From Lineus longissimus (lineage: Eukaryota > Nemertea > Pilidiophora > Heteronemertea > Lineidae): 64,000 nucleotides of DNA. The stretch is taken from positions 27,032,599-27,096,598 of the forward strand of contig NC_088309.1 in assembly GCF_910592395.1 (NCBI RefSeq), in the 5' to 3' direction. The translations under genes and the position numbers were made by a program. Of this stretch, positions 1-13,200 are shown piece by piece (position 1 is the stretch's first letter; each line of letters starts with the position of its first letter). Under the pieces are notes generated by a model. It did no database searches. It saw only the letters and a list, made by a program, of their open reading frames with translations, and was not told the DNA's origin.

Positions 1-3000
1 TAGTTCTAGGCGAGGATTCTCTTAAGAATGACCATAATCTATAATCATAGTATTTGCCAAACCCTCGAAACGCCTGAAGATCTAGTTTCGATTCAAGATG
101 CTCGCTTACAATAACCAATCAGAACGATGATAAAGACATCCAAATACTGATCGAAGGCTGGCTGAATGAAGACATCTCCGCGCGCCAATAACTTCCGTTC
201 ACGGATGACAGGAAGCGAGAAACTGTCAAAGCAGTAATCTTCCTTCCATCACGAGGAGTTCGCACTACAATGATTCTAATTAAATTCTAACCTTTCAAAT
301 CCAATTGACTTTCGAGATAGCATTGCTAGATTCTGTGAGCCGAGTTAAATACCTTATAGCCCGATGACATGGTGGGCTTAGGCACCGCTGCGTCTTGACA
401 CTGACATGCAAGGCGGAGGGATTATGCAAGAAAAGACCGCCAGCTCGCTCTGATAAGCTGGTGATCACATTTCAATTTTTCACATGAGTGCCCCAATGTA
501 TTTCTAGTGATTGCCAGGATAATAACATCATACATCCCAGTGGCATTGCATCCGATGCTCCCCCATAATGAACCTGCCTCTTTTGAGCGCCATCCTGGCG
601 AATGATCTCATTCCAACACGCATTACACCCGATAATATTTATCGTTTTATTTTCAACATCCCGAGTTTGTTTTTCATTTACAAGTTCAGCGGTCTTGTGC
701 CTGCATGAAGCTGAGGCAGGCAAAGGAGTCATGTATCCTGCTTTGAGAATCTCCGCCAGTGATGCTGCTCTATTCAGGCAAGAAACATCATTACTCATTA
801 CTTCCAGCGTTAAAAAAGATGCTCCTCATAATGGGTTCAGGTCTTCTCTAACAAGTTAACAGGGAAAGGATTCATCGCCTATTTAGAAAATTAGTGCCCG
901 ACAACTAATATAGCAAGGGCATTATTATTCTTAGTTGTCATTACTTTCCATATAATACATTTTAAAGATGTTTTTATCTGGTTCTATGCGGAGTAACAAA
1001 AAGGAAAACAATATTTCTAGCCTTCTTTGAGTTGCTCTCTATAGATTTGATTATTTTTCTCTTAGTATTGCACGTCAAGTCAGCAAGAAAGGGGCGAAGC
1101 CGCGAGTATTTCTTGTTAAAACTTTCTGATGCAGTTCAATTCAAGCGAGAGAAGTCACTTTCATCAGCTTTCTCGACGTTCGTTCCTCGATTCTGTGTTC
1201 GTTTTCTTTTTAACTCGAAAATTTTCGATGAAAAAGGGCAAAAGCCAAATGAGTTCTGAGAAGAAAGCCTGATGGGTTTGCAAGAGTAGGACATTGCGAC
1301 CATTTTATCAGAGCCCTCCTCCCATTGAAAGCAATAAGCGTTCAAGGAACAGCTTGGCGGAAAGTGCCCTAAGATTAGAGACACGATCAACTTTGTCCAA
1401 GTCTTTGATAACTTTAGCGCTATAATCATCGCCTGTCATTTTGCCTAATTGGGCCTGGTTCCAATGATGGGACTAATAGAGTGGGACCATTACGCTTGGA
1501 CCCAAAGACAAACCCCGCATCAATCGGGAAAGTAATTGGACCAGGAGAAAATCTTTACCTGTTTCAAATACTTCGATTTTCATAATGTGATTGTGTTATA
1601 AATAACATTTCGTTTGCCTCGGGGATTTCATGGGAATAATTGTTTTCCAAGTCTTTGAATGTTGTGTGGTATTAACAATTATCCATCGAGAAGTTTTATC
1701 AAAGAATGAGAATATCAGTTAATCATCCCTTAGTTCCAAGAACAACATGTCTGATTGTTCTTTGTAAAGTTTCTTCAATTGTAAAATATCGTAAAACTGT
1801 GAACATGAAGACTCCTCGGACTTTAAGCGGTTGGTCAATCAGTGTTGTGGTTCGTACCGCAGTTCGAGGGTTCGTACCGCAGTTAGAGGGTTCGTTCCTC
1901 TGTCCTTTACCCATTAATGCGCCTCTTTTGGTTATCTGTACATGTTTTTACATTCTATAAGATGGGGCTATGACTAGAATCAACAGTTTGCATCTATTTC
2001 TCAGGGCCATTGGAGAACTCATCATCGATCATAGACAGGGAAATTAGAAACACATTTCCAGTCAGTTGTTTTAGTAGATTTGTGGTTCAAAGCCCATACT
2101 CCACTAACTTCGTGCACCCTTGATTTCGCCGGCTTCCACCGGCTTCATGCGTAAATCCAAAATGGCTTTCACCCGGTCAAAAAGCCAAGTAACACTTCTC
2201 CGACCATGCCAGGCTATTTCTCGTGATGACTTTCTGACACAACCTCTCGCAGATAGCGTGCCTGATCAGATGCCAATCCTTGCTCTGTTGAGTCTTCCTC
2301 ATTATCCCAAATCTTCCTCCGTGTTCCCTGGCTAGGACATCATGCTAACAAGGCACATTAATAATGTGACAAATTAGGAATCATTCCACTTGGTTTGATA
2401 ATGAATTATTAGTGACTTTTTAACATGGGAATCGCCGGATTAATAGACTCACTGGGATGACCACAGATAATGGTATTCCGTGTCTCTCTTGAGACATAGG
2501 AAGAAATCACGTCTTGGTGTTATCTTTTTACCATCTACTCAAAGAAACATGTAACCTCGGAGTATTATTCAGTTAAATATAGAAGAAAGCGATTTCATAC
2601 TCAACTTGGATTTGGCCCACACCGTATGATTGGGCTATGGTTGAATGATGCATCTTTCAACAACTTTAATGCTTCTGGAGAGCAGCATTAAAATCTTTGC
2701 GGTTTTAGAACCGTTTAGTATGTTGGACAGGATTAAAAACGAAATATTCATCTCATCTGTCCGGGCGGCGCTTCTCCAACCAGTGACTGACAAAATCGCT
2801 GCACTACATTTAACGTTTCACTAAATGCCCCCGCATTCCTGGCACGAGCCCGGGTCTCTAACCTCGCCATCATAAGGGAAGAAGTCTTTCATTAGAGTAG
2901 CAAAAGGTTGCATCCTTAGAGGTCAAACACAATAGATTCCGTGAACCCTGGGTCCTCCTCTTTGTTCAATTATATCATCAATAACACTGAGCCACGAGCG

Positions 3001-6000
3001 GGACCGCGAGTCGCGCACTCAGCCTCTTCTATAGTTGTATTTATGCTGATGAATTTGATGAATTTGGCGATAAGATAGATCGCACCCCAGGGGAAGACGT
3101 GAGAGAGCCTGGAGTTTTTTACTACCGCCTCACGTAACAAAGGTCCACCAATTTGTCAAATTTAATGGTCCCTCATGGTTGAGTTGGGTTGGCAAGTTAT
3201 GGCAAGAGGAGTGTGTGTCAAATAGCTATAAAGCCCTGATTGAGGAATGGAACTGGGATATGTTCTAAGAATTCACCATCAGCAGTATTATTTTTGCATC
3301 TGCAAACTCGGGAGAACGAGCCCCCGCGAAGATGATAATCATTCCCATCATACAGTAAGAGATCCCCTTGGAAACAAGGATCGTCTTCTATTGAGACCCT
3401 CTCGGCAACCAGCGACCCTATTACCCCATTGTCTGAGAATACCAATAAAACTAAATGTAGCCTCTGAAGAAATGACAAGTGCGCGTGTCAGGCAGAACTA
3501 ATGTTTTGGTTTCGTCGACATCATCCCGACTGATAGGAAAGATTGTCCCCTATGATAAAAAGGGAATGGGTAAATGGCCAAGGGATAGGCATGCGAACCA
3601 TTGTGGGAAGCACCATTCCGCGGTACACCAAAGTATCAATCGCTTTATCCAATTGGATATATCAACAAGAGAGCACGATCGTACCTCCGTATCGAATTAA
3701 ACATGATTTATTCCCTCGTCGAATGCTGGGGGAGACTGATCTCCGAGCGTATGGTAATATGATTTACGGAAGATACTTCAAAAACTTTGTTTGAATTGGT
3801 CGCCTTCTTGTGTTGCATTCTATTGACATGAAATACGATCATTCAAAGAGAATTTGCTCTCAAATTAAAATGCAATAAAACGTGGTTTATTTGGCAAATG
3901 ATGAAATACGGGTTTTCGTTGAATGAAAACATCGGATTCCAGTTGCGGCCACAAATATATTTTGGATAAAAACTTTATGATTGGCCTATACCAGCGTGAG
4001 ATTCTACTATGCGGAACGAAGAAATACGAATGTCAGTCGTGCATGGTGTCATCAAGTCCTGTGCAATGCATTGACGCGACACTTCTATATATCTTTTATA
4101 CTCAGTTTGCCAGGAGGAATTGGGAGAAATTTTCAAAAAATCGTCTATAAAATGCTTTCAAATACTTCACACTTTGTCGTTCGTATCTTTCGTGAGGCTT
4201 GTGAAACCTGCCTTAACAAATGTATAAGGCGAGCGATTGTAAGGTTTCCTTTGGCAAATGAATCGTGTGGAGGTCAACAATGGTGAACCATAATTGGGTA
4301 GGGCTGTTGGCACGATATCACGGTATACGTGTAAACCGGGGTATATGATAATACCTGTATTGTATGCGGTAATCGCCACATATCAAATTTCATTTCTCGA
4401 CAGAAAGAGCCATAGGGTATTTCAGCCAACTCGTGCATCTCTTTCTTTACCTATTTTCAAGCTTCACACAGCTCCACAATTGAACTTTTAGAGCACACTT
4501 TTATCGAGAGCATTTCAACAGCTTTGGGATATTTTTCTTTTAAATTAGCTTCACACAAAACTGCAAAATCTATTGTCAAAAGGTGTCAAAGACAAATATT
4601 CTTTAAACCTCTCTCTTGAATTTATCAGCTTATATGAATAGATGCATTTGAGAGATATTGTGTCTTTCATTCGTCCAAGACCATATTGTATATGACCGAG
4701 CATCCTCTTCAACATAAAGCATAAAATTCAATTGACAATCAAAAGAGACCTGATGTTTCTTTTGATGCATCACTGCAGCCGGGGACAATTACGTGTGGAC
4801 ATGGGATGAATGTTTCTGTGATTACTATTTCAACATTCATGACAACAAAGCCACTGAAACAAAGCGAGAAGAAATAATCATCTCTCGGCGAATTCTTCTT
4901 GATCCGAATGCAGAAAGAAACAATGGTAAACCACAGAGTGCGCTTCGTACATCCTTATGACAGCTAATCAAGGGGCGTTCCCACCTTATAGGTATTTGCT
5001 CTTGATTTCACCCTATGCTTTCCTCAAATGCCTTATGAACTTTACAGCAATGCATTCGTAAACATTGCCAACACGCCATGCAATGTACTATACTAGTCAC
5101 TTGTTACCTCCTGCAAGGGATGATCCGCCTCGTTATCGTTTAACAATGGCGGCTACTCTGAGCGTAGGAAAGTGCAACTGAGTATCTTATAGAAATGCCA
5201 TATGCAACTGACGTGGTCACGATCAACTCTGTCTCATAATGAAATGATGATTGGTTTGCTGTGTGATTGAACACCTATTGCGCTTCCTGATCGTTCCCAT
5301 GAACTACCTTTCCGTTTATTAACCTTTGAAGACAATAAACACCTGTGGACAAGTCTCTTTATACATAGAACTCATTTTTATCTCTTCCACGAAGCCTATC
5401 GCACATTTTCAGTGATGGTCATTTCCCACACTAAAATAACATCATGCTATTTGAATGTATTCCATCTTTATCTCGAAGAATTGAAAGCTGTAGAGACAAT
5501 TGACAGCGGTGTTTCAAACCAACGTTTTAAAAATTTCAACTTCTTTTCTAGTAGTTGTGATAAAAGCATCTATTTGCGCAATTCAGTCGTCAATTACAAG
5601 AAAGAAATATTCAAAATATCTTAGTTTTTACTGTAAACCAGCAGATACATTACCGCAGAGACTGGCAGAAAACATGAGGGCGAACCGCATACATCCCGCC
5701 TATCTATACAGCCTGTCAACTCAATCAACTCACTTTTTATTTTTCCCGGATAGGTTTTCTGAGGCATTTAAGTTTTGAAAGGATATAGTTTTTGATTACA
5801 GTGAAAATGAACTATTAATCATTTATGGGGCAAATTTGGTTCCGGAGAGGCGAGGGAGTCCGTGTCGTGAATTTATTGATGACAATTGTTGCTGCAATCA
5901 ATGATGAAGTGTTTGAAGCGTGCCTCGCGGAAAGGACAATAATCAGAAACAGATTAATTACTCGTATTATATGATTTGGTCAGATGTACTGTTTGCTATC

Positions 6001-9000
6001 GTTGTTAATAAGGAAGTGAGTGATTAATGGCTTGCCAATTCCGCGGCGCGCTATTCCCCTTTAGTGTGCACTAACTGGAGGATATCAAAGCATTATCAAG
6101 TAACATCAACAGTTGTGTACCTTTTCAGGCTTTTGTGCGTACCAATTTCTGTGGCAATATTTTCCAAACCGTGGAGATGGCCCAATAAAATAGATCTTAT
6201 CGGGCAGGGCGTATTCGGTGATCCGAAACTGGCTGGTAGGCGAGGATATCGAAATAAAGGATCTGGAGGAACAGAGTATACCATTATGATGTCATCAATT
6301 GATTTACTACAAAATATAACAAAATAAAAGCCACCTGATGCTTCACATGAACCTGTTGTCTGTCTGCGGTCGCGGGGACTGATTCACAACAGTTTATGGT
6401 TGGACAAGAGGATCATAGTAACAATAGGCTATAACTAATATTTTTTTCTTAAAGAGATATACATGTAATCGGAGCAGCACGTGCTCCCATTTGAAAATAA
6501 TAATTTTATCTGTTGCCATTTTCCGGTTTTGCCATTACAAGTGTAAATTACCACTTTAATGTGTTGATGTTATCAAAATGATGCTATAGATCGTAAATAT
6601 AGCAGGAAGGGAATTTTATGGCCAAGAACGAGTTATGGCCTTAGCAATATGAAACCTTTTACCATGATTGTTCGTTTTCCAAACGTGTCTAACTTTTCAA
6701 TGTGTTATTTTGATTTACCTGTTGAATTGTTTCATTTATCAGATGTCATTGGTATAGAGTAAGATAGAGGCTTGGGAACGCGAATGATACATTCATCAGT
6801 GGCATATGAAGTATAACGGTTTCACATTTGAAAACAGTAATTACCAAGAAGAGGCCGGCGGGGAAGCCAAGGATCTTCAATGGAAAACCAGACATCAATT
6901 TAATACGAGTGCTGCAATAAAATGCTAGGAAACGTCTTCCTAGTATTACAATTTCTCAAGCATGATGATAACTTCGTGGTGAATAAGCTTTCAACAATCA
7001 CAGATGAAACTGTCTCCGTCCTCAATGACAGAACAGCAACAAGGTTGAAGGCGTTTCTGATAATTCGCCTCATTGTTAACTTACAGTTGGTAAAAATAGG
7101 TATTGTTCAGTTACATTTGATGAAATGTGTCGATGGGACTATCAACCTGTCGTGAAGTTATTGACGCTTTGTAATTGAACATATTTTCATGTGTTGCTTG
7201 ACCAGAAGAATCATCACATCCCTCTGGTGTTCTCTCACACAAAGGCAGTTCAGCAGGCAATCAGAGAGAAGCTGAGCCAGAGGGGATCGCGCGCATGCAT
7301 CACTTCATCAAATGAATTCCCGCTTTATGAAAGTCGTCTGCCAATATAAGCCGAACCGGGAATTAAACACATCACAAAACATCATTCCATCGCCTGATTG
7401 TTGTATAGGAGAAAAACAAATCGTCAATCCCTTGCTGGAGATCGCGATGTAATTAAATTAGAAACCCTGTCTTTGTTGGGAAATGTCAACTCGTATACGG
7501 CAAGGCGAAATGAAAAGATGGTTTATCAGTAGCCTTTACAGGACTGTTAATGGTTCAGGGCGTGACAAAATCACTCCTTCTCCCAGTTTAATATGTATAT
7601 TGTGATATGACGTGGTTACTGTAAGTTCATAGAACAACCTGACATCGCCTATCTTCATATTCGTGTGAGAACCACTGCTTTCTTTGCCTGGCTAGATTGG
7701 GTTGTTTACCATACTGCCATTCTGTACCTGGATAAACCAGTGACATGAAATTAGCCCTCGTGTTCACTCATGGGGAATTCATATTAGGTAGACTTCCTCC
7801 GAGCACGTGCATTGCTTTCTAGGCAATATTTCATTACTAAAAATACAATAGAAATGATAAATAACGCAATAATAACGGACCAACCCCGCACGATACCCAT
7901 ATTTTGGTATCATTTTGAATTGTCCGCAACAGAAAGAAGCACGGCCGGGTAAAAAAATGAAAGGTCTGCTATAAGGGTTTTCGGTTACTGTCTGTAACCA
8001 AGGGCGTCAGTCTTTACGCAATGCGTGTCATTATAAGGAACTAAGGGATAATTGTACATGAGGTGATAGTGATCAGTATTCTCACGCAATTTAAAGGTAT
8101 GAATGAACGTAAGGGCTGAATTGCTGGCGCTTCCCTTATGAAAGCCACCCTTATTGGTCTATCACCAAGCAGTTAACAACCGAATCTTGAACAATCTACA
8201 AATATCTGCGTTTAAATCAATACATGAAACTGTTAGAGCAACCTGGCACAAACTCTTTGGAACCGTACGCGGAAATTTCTATTTTACCACACCTTAAAAC
8301 TTCAACTTGATAGACTCCAAAACGTGGCCGGCATGTTTGATTCAATTGGTATGACAATCATCTCGCCAGTCACCCTCTGCATGGGTGTGTCCAACCCGGA
8401 CTCATCAGCCGGTCAAGTTAATCACAAACCGGACTAATATTAATCTGTGGTCTTCTACAAGACCGCTCTCGTCATCTCATCATTCCTTTGGCCGCATCAA
8501 TCTCTTGACAATTTGTACACTTAATTAACTTCATCAAATGTAGAATGATTAAATTATGTCTTAATTTACCACGCACGGGTCAGGTTGGTTGGCGATTATT
8601 AACAAATAAGCTGGTTCTCGTGTGGTGTTATTCCGAATGCTTTGATTTTAAAACCCCTCTTTTGAAAGAATGAAACAGGCATCCGATAAGTTCCCTGTAT
8701 GCTTCTACATGTATCTTCCCTTCACCCTTTCAACCAGATTTTCAATACTTGTATACAGAACTTGGCACTCTCTTTGCCATAGATGCATGACAAAAAAGGT
8801 CAGCCTGTCGATGATTTTCATTACTTTCTTGTCATGTTTAAACATGTTTTTTTTCTTAGTTAGCTGCAAAATAAAATTGAAATAGATAGGAAAGGAATAC
8901 CATTTTTCTCAAAAGTAGCAAATATGAACCGCGTCTTCATACCTTGTTCTCCTTCCTTTAGATACAATACCGCGTTATGTCATTCCCATTTCAAGTCTGG

Positions 9001-10035
9001 TTGACTCTCAGACGTTTGTCGTTGTTCGGTTCTGGGAGGTTTGTGAACCCGATTCTTCGTCCAGCGTAAGAAGATTGTCACTTCCACCCGGGTGAGTCCT
9101 ATCTATGATCATTGGTGAGAGTGATGAAATAATCAGCACATTAACAGATTGCTAAAGAGACTGACATTTTCTGCTTGCATGGTTGAATGTAATCAGACCT
9201 GCCGTAGGAATCTGGTCACTGATGTAAAAGATGCAGTCTTAGGTTGTTAATTAATGTTGCAGTGGATGGTTTAAGGTGTGGTAATGACATGGCTGGAGGA
9301 ACGCCGTGACACAGGTAGCCTGAATCGAAGGTAGACTCAAGCATGGCGAAACTCTATAAAGATGAAAAAAAATGTAAATGAAAAAATGTTTCGTCTCTTA
9401 TACTGGTCCATATGATCAAGGGGCTGATAATGAATGAAAGGTTACATTTTCTATGAAGTTCAATCAACTTTGAATAGATGATCTATCCTCTTGGTACAAT
9501 ATTGGTAGTTTGCGGGTAACCAGGACTTTCTTATGAGAAATGTAATTTGATTCGGAATGTGACTTTACCAGATTAGTGGAATGAAAGGTTTTGTAACACA
9601 TTATCAGCTTAAGCACTCTTGCCGGTGTCTTAGCCTAAAACTTCATGCTGTTGACAAGGTGTATGACAATATGGCCCAGGAAAACAGATGTCTCGGAACA
9701 TTTTATACATTGTGTCATGATATTGCCGAGAGATTGTAAGGTTTACTCCTGCCTTAAATCATCTACACAACAAAGAAACGGTGATTACCATGCATTTGCA
9801 TTATTTACGCTACAATTAGTTCAAAATGAACAACCCGTTACACAATAAAATAATTCATGGGATTGCAAATAGGCCTATTTGTCATGTTTGCACTAAAGAA
9901 TGGGTATCACACTGACTAATTGCTAAAGGCGAGCAAAGTGCCACGGACCATGTTACATAGAATCTCAATTTTCGGCCAAAAAGACTTTTCGCCCGAATAC
10001 ACGACATTGCATATTTCTCATGTTGTTAGAAGTTT
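1..10035. other. intergenic region, no gene supported
   Basis: I see no coding region here. All open frames are under about 110 codons, overlap on both strands, lack splice context and match no family I recognise. The stretch is CpG-replete compared with the right half of the window. It holds a small 20-bp tandem duplication at about 1850-1898 (GTTCGTACCGCAGTTNGAGG, twice plus a partial copy) and one member of a diverged repeat pair near 3996-4245, described separately. It may be intergenic or deep intronic sequence of a gene to the left. Confidence 0.6.
3996..4245 (-). pseudogene. diverged repeat copy with possible GPCR-tail remnant
   Basis: This stretch aligns by eye with 28850-29065. They share GTCATCAAGTCCT-like, ATCTTTTATACT, AGGAGGAATTGGG and AAATCGTC-ATAAAATGC blocks in the same order, with small indels. 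On the minus strand both copies read KAFYRRFLKI or NAFYRRFLKI followed by a hydrophilic tail. That resembles the cytoplasmic helix 8 of a rhodopsin-family GPCR just after TM7. In this copy the frame upstream of the motif ends at a TGA, so no intact gene remains. It could equally be a dispersed noncoding repeat; the GPCR reading is weak. Confidence 0.3.
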
Positions 10036-10041
10036 GTTTTG
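10036..10041. repeat. target-site duplication, left (GTTTTG)
   Basis: Six bases directly left of the element, repeated exactly at 10225-10230 directly after it. Confidence 0.7.
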
Positions 10042-10224
10042 TACGGTGGCTGGGAAAGGACATCAGTCACATGATCTTTTTTTAACATGAAAATTGTTTT
10101 TTCAGGAAATATCTCGATCGATGGACTTATCATCACGAGCGAGCGAGTATTTTATCTCGAGCGATCGAAATAATAAGTCCATCGTTGAAAAAAAAGCATA
10201 CGATGTCCTTTCCTAGCCACCTTA
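10042..10224. mobile_element. MITE-like inverted-repeat element
   Basis: The 183-bp element begins TACGGTGGCTGGGAAAGGAC and ends with its near complement (GTCCTTTCCTAGCCACCTTA). The internal arms also pair (CGATGGACTTAT against ATAAGTCCATCG) around a TATTTTAT-containing loop. A perfect 6-bp direct repeat, GTTTTG, flanks it at 10036-10041 and 10225-10230, as expected of a target-site duplication. It has no coding capacity and is therefore nonautonomous. The ends resemble those of the foldback element at 22777-25270, which also has a 6-bp duplication. Confidence 0.8.
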
Positions 10225-10230
10225 GTTTTG
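10225..10230. repeat. target-site duplication, right (GTTTTG)
   Basis: Exact copy of 10036-10041 on the other side of the MITE-like element. Confidence 0.7.
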
Positions 10231-13200
10231 CAAGCATGTCTAATTTTTTTCGGTTGACATGCAAAAACGGCATTCGCGAAAGCCAAACAAACGCGGTGAG
10301 CTTGGCCGTTGGTCAGGAATTTCACGTATACGTGTCGTAATTTTCCCATTAGAATTGCAGACTTTCTCCATGTCACCATCAGGTTTAGAAATGGCTACTT
10401 AAAATATTCCTCTCGGTCCTCATTCTTATTATTTTCATTAATTTGAGTTTGATTATTTGCTCAGTTTTGGAGACATCGGTCTGTTTGTTTGAGTTTAAGA
10501 TTGAGAAAACACAAGTTATTGATTATTGAAGTTGCCAGGCGAAATGGTTGAGTTTTTAAGAACCTGAACCTGCGGGATAGTGACGCACGTGTTTAAATCG
10601 AATTTCATTTATTATATCTTTATCTGATGATATCACTCTCTCCTTTATTCTTTTCAATCGGGATCTTTTTTCTGGAACCGCCACAAGGCTGTTCTTCATT
10701 AGTTGCCTAACAATCAGCCACGTGCCGCAAGTACGCCAGATAATTTCGCGGCGTGCCGAGTGATACTGGATTAGATCGTCTGCGGGATAGATACCTCGGT
10801 TGACCCTTCTGCACTTGGGAAGATTAACTACAAAACTTTAAGATGGAAAATCTGATTCAATTTTCTCTCATTTGATAAAATCAATAACTAAATCAGATTT
10901 TAGAGGCGGGAACATGGCAGAATGATGTGTGTTAAATTGAACCGTATTTGATGAGTTACAGTTGACAAATTGTGTGAGATTTATGAGTTGGTATCTAACC
11001 GATGTCAGGAGGATTGTTAAGCGTTCTCTCTAATGAGGAGAGACGCAGGACAGGATTATTGATGGGACTCATCACGTTTAGATATTCATGAAACGAGATC
11101 TACTCTCTATTCTCCGAGGGACAAATGCTGGGTGATCGGTGACAATGGGGAACGCAGCCTCGCAAAAACATGCTGTTTATGAAATTATAATCATATTAAT
11201 TTTGATCATATTTTGATTTGTGTAGACTTCTCAAAGCATTCTGAATTCGATTTGTCGACTTCATTATATAAGGAGTAAAGAATAAACCGAAATTATGGCT
11301 CATTACAAATTACTCAAGAGTCACACAGACATCATATCAACAATACATAAAGACTAAAAAGGTTGTTAACGACGACGACATGGTTCAATTCAATTCATAA
11401 GCAATAGAACTTTCAAGTTCGTGGAATCTTTCAGTTACTTTTCACTCCTTTTTTTACCAATCTCGGGAAATCTATACAGATCTCATCGACTGCCAGTGAC
11501 ACACGTAACCCATAATCAAACAAACGTACTTGTCATCGGAAGACGACAACAGCCAACAGGTCGCCATCGCCGTTGCTACGGTATTCAATGTTGTGATTTC
11601 ACCAAATCAAACATGACCTGTTCAAATAGTGAAATAGTGTTGTTATAATCTGTTCAAGTTCACAATGGCACACCGTCGCCATGATAATGACGCACGGGAC
11701 ACTTCCGCTCAGCAGCGGAAGACAATACCAACATCCGGGCATTTTGATGCCTCACGCAGACGACACTTCCAATCTAATTAATTTTGATGTTGAATTTCAT
11801 CACGGTAAACATGGTGTTTCGGTTGATGGCCAGAGCGATAATGTTTTGTGATTTTCTCTTGAATATCTTTTGGCAAATCCAACATCTGTTAGACTCCCAA
11901 GCAGTCCATTCGTCATCTAATGTTTGCGTTTCTAGTACATTGTACTTGTATACTGCTAGCACAGCTGCCTTCTTCATTCAGACTATCGAGGAAGTCCATT
12001 CGTTTTCCAGCGGTCCGCGCTGGAGACGTCGTAGTACGCGATGGCGTAGTCATTGCCCTCGTTGTTATTTGGGACACTATCAATCAAATGCACATAGCAA
12101 GTCAACCTCCCATCCTCCTCTAATCTCAGCACATGAGGACATCTCAATAGATCTTAGCACGTTTTGTTAGTTTGCGCGGTGGTAATCCCTTTAAACAGGC
12201 TATGGTCCAAACACAATCAAACACAATGATATAACCATAGCACCTTAGAGATATTTGATTCTCTCTTACTCAAGCAAATTAATTTATTAAGGCGGGAGGA
12301 GCTTCGGGTGCAGCTTCGGATTTCATCACCGGGGTCCGCGAGGGCAATCTGTTTTAGCCATCTGTCAAAATCAGTGATACTGGCTAAAGTAAGTGAAGTT
12401 GACAAGCTTGATCAGTCATCTTTGGACATGGTCAACGTTTACTTGGACAAGACATTGAGGGCAATATTCTTAACATAACGGTCTCTAGATCACTTCTCTC
12501 TTAAATTGGTCCTTTTTTACAAACAGCTTCATAAACAGTAGCAAATACTTAGGTCATCATTGCTGCATAAATTTCAAGTTGCTTACATGTAAAAGCTGAC
12601 CGAATCATTTGTGACATCATGCAGTGTTGTTGTTTTTTCAACCATGAGAAATGGTATCTTCTTCTTTTCAATTCGTCATTAGAAGCATAACCCAGTTACA
12701 CAGCGATGATGTTGAGATATCTCCTTGACGGGGGACTCCCTTGGGACCACTCGACCACTGACGAATGCTAGGCTACCAATTCAATTATTACAAGAACAAG
12801 CACGGTTGGTAAGATGAATTGGATGGGGGTCAGCCAGGAGGGGATCTCTGGCTTACAGAGCAAGCGTCAGATTCCATTTTGTCAAATAATCGTCTTCGAC
12901 ACGGATGTTGATTAATTCATAAATCTGAGTTACGCTGTATACGTGGCATAGTCATCGGTTACCGAAGGACAATGGAGAAATGCTAATCAACGTCAAGGGA
13001 AAACATTGCTTACAAACTTAATACATGTTGTTACATGAGAATTCTCTTACCAAAATATGCACATTTGTACACAAGGCAAAGATAGTGATCTTCAATGCCA
13101 TATGGGTTCTGAGATGATACACCCTGTCACATTTCCTTCTTGTTGAGGGAACCGCCTCAGCGACCTCCAATACAAGAATACAGAAGTCTAGACCTTGTCT

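Noticed and set aside
11784-12170. 128-codon plus-strand frame
   Set aside because: Frames of comparable size overlap it on both strands, with no domain or splice signal; it is consistent with chance.
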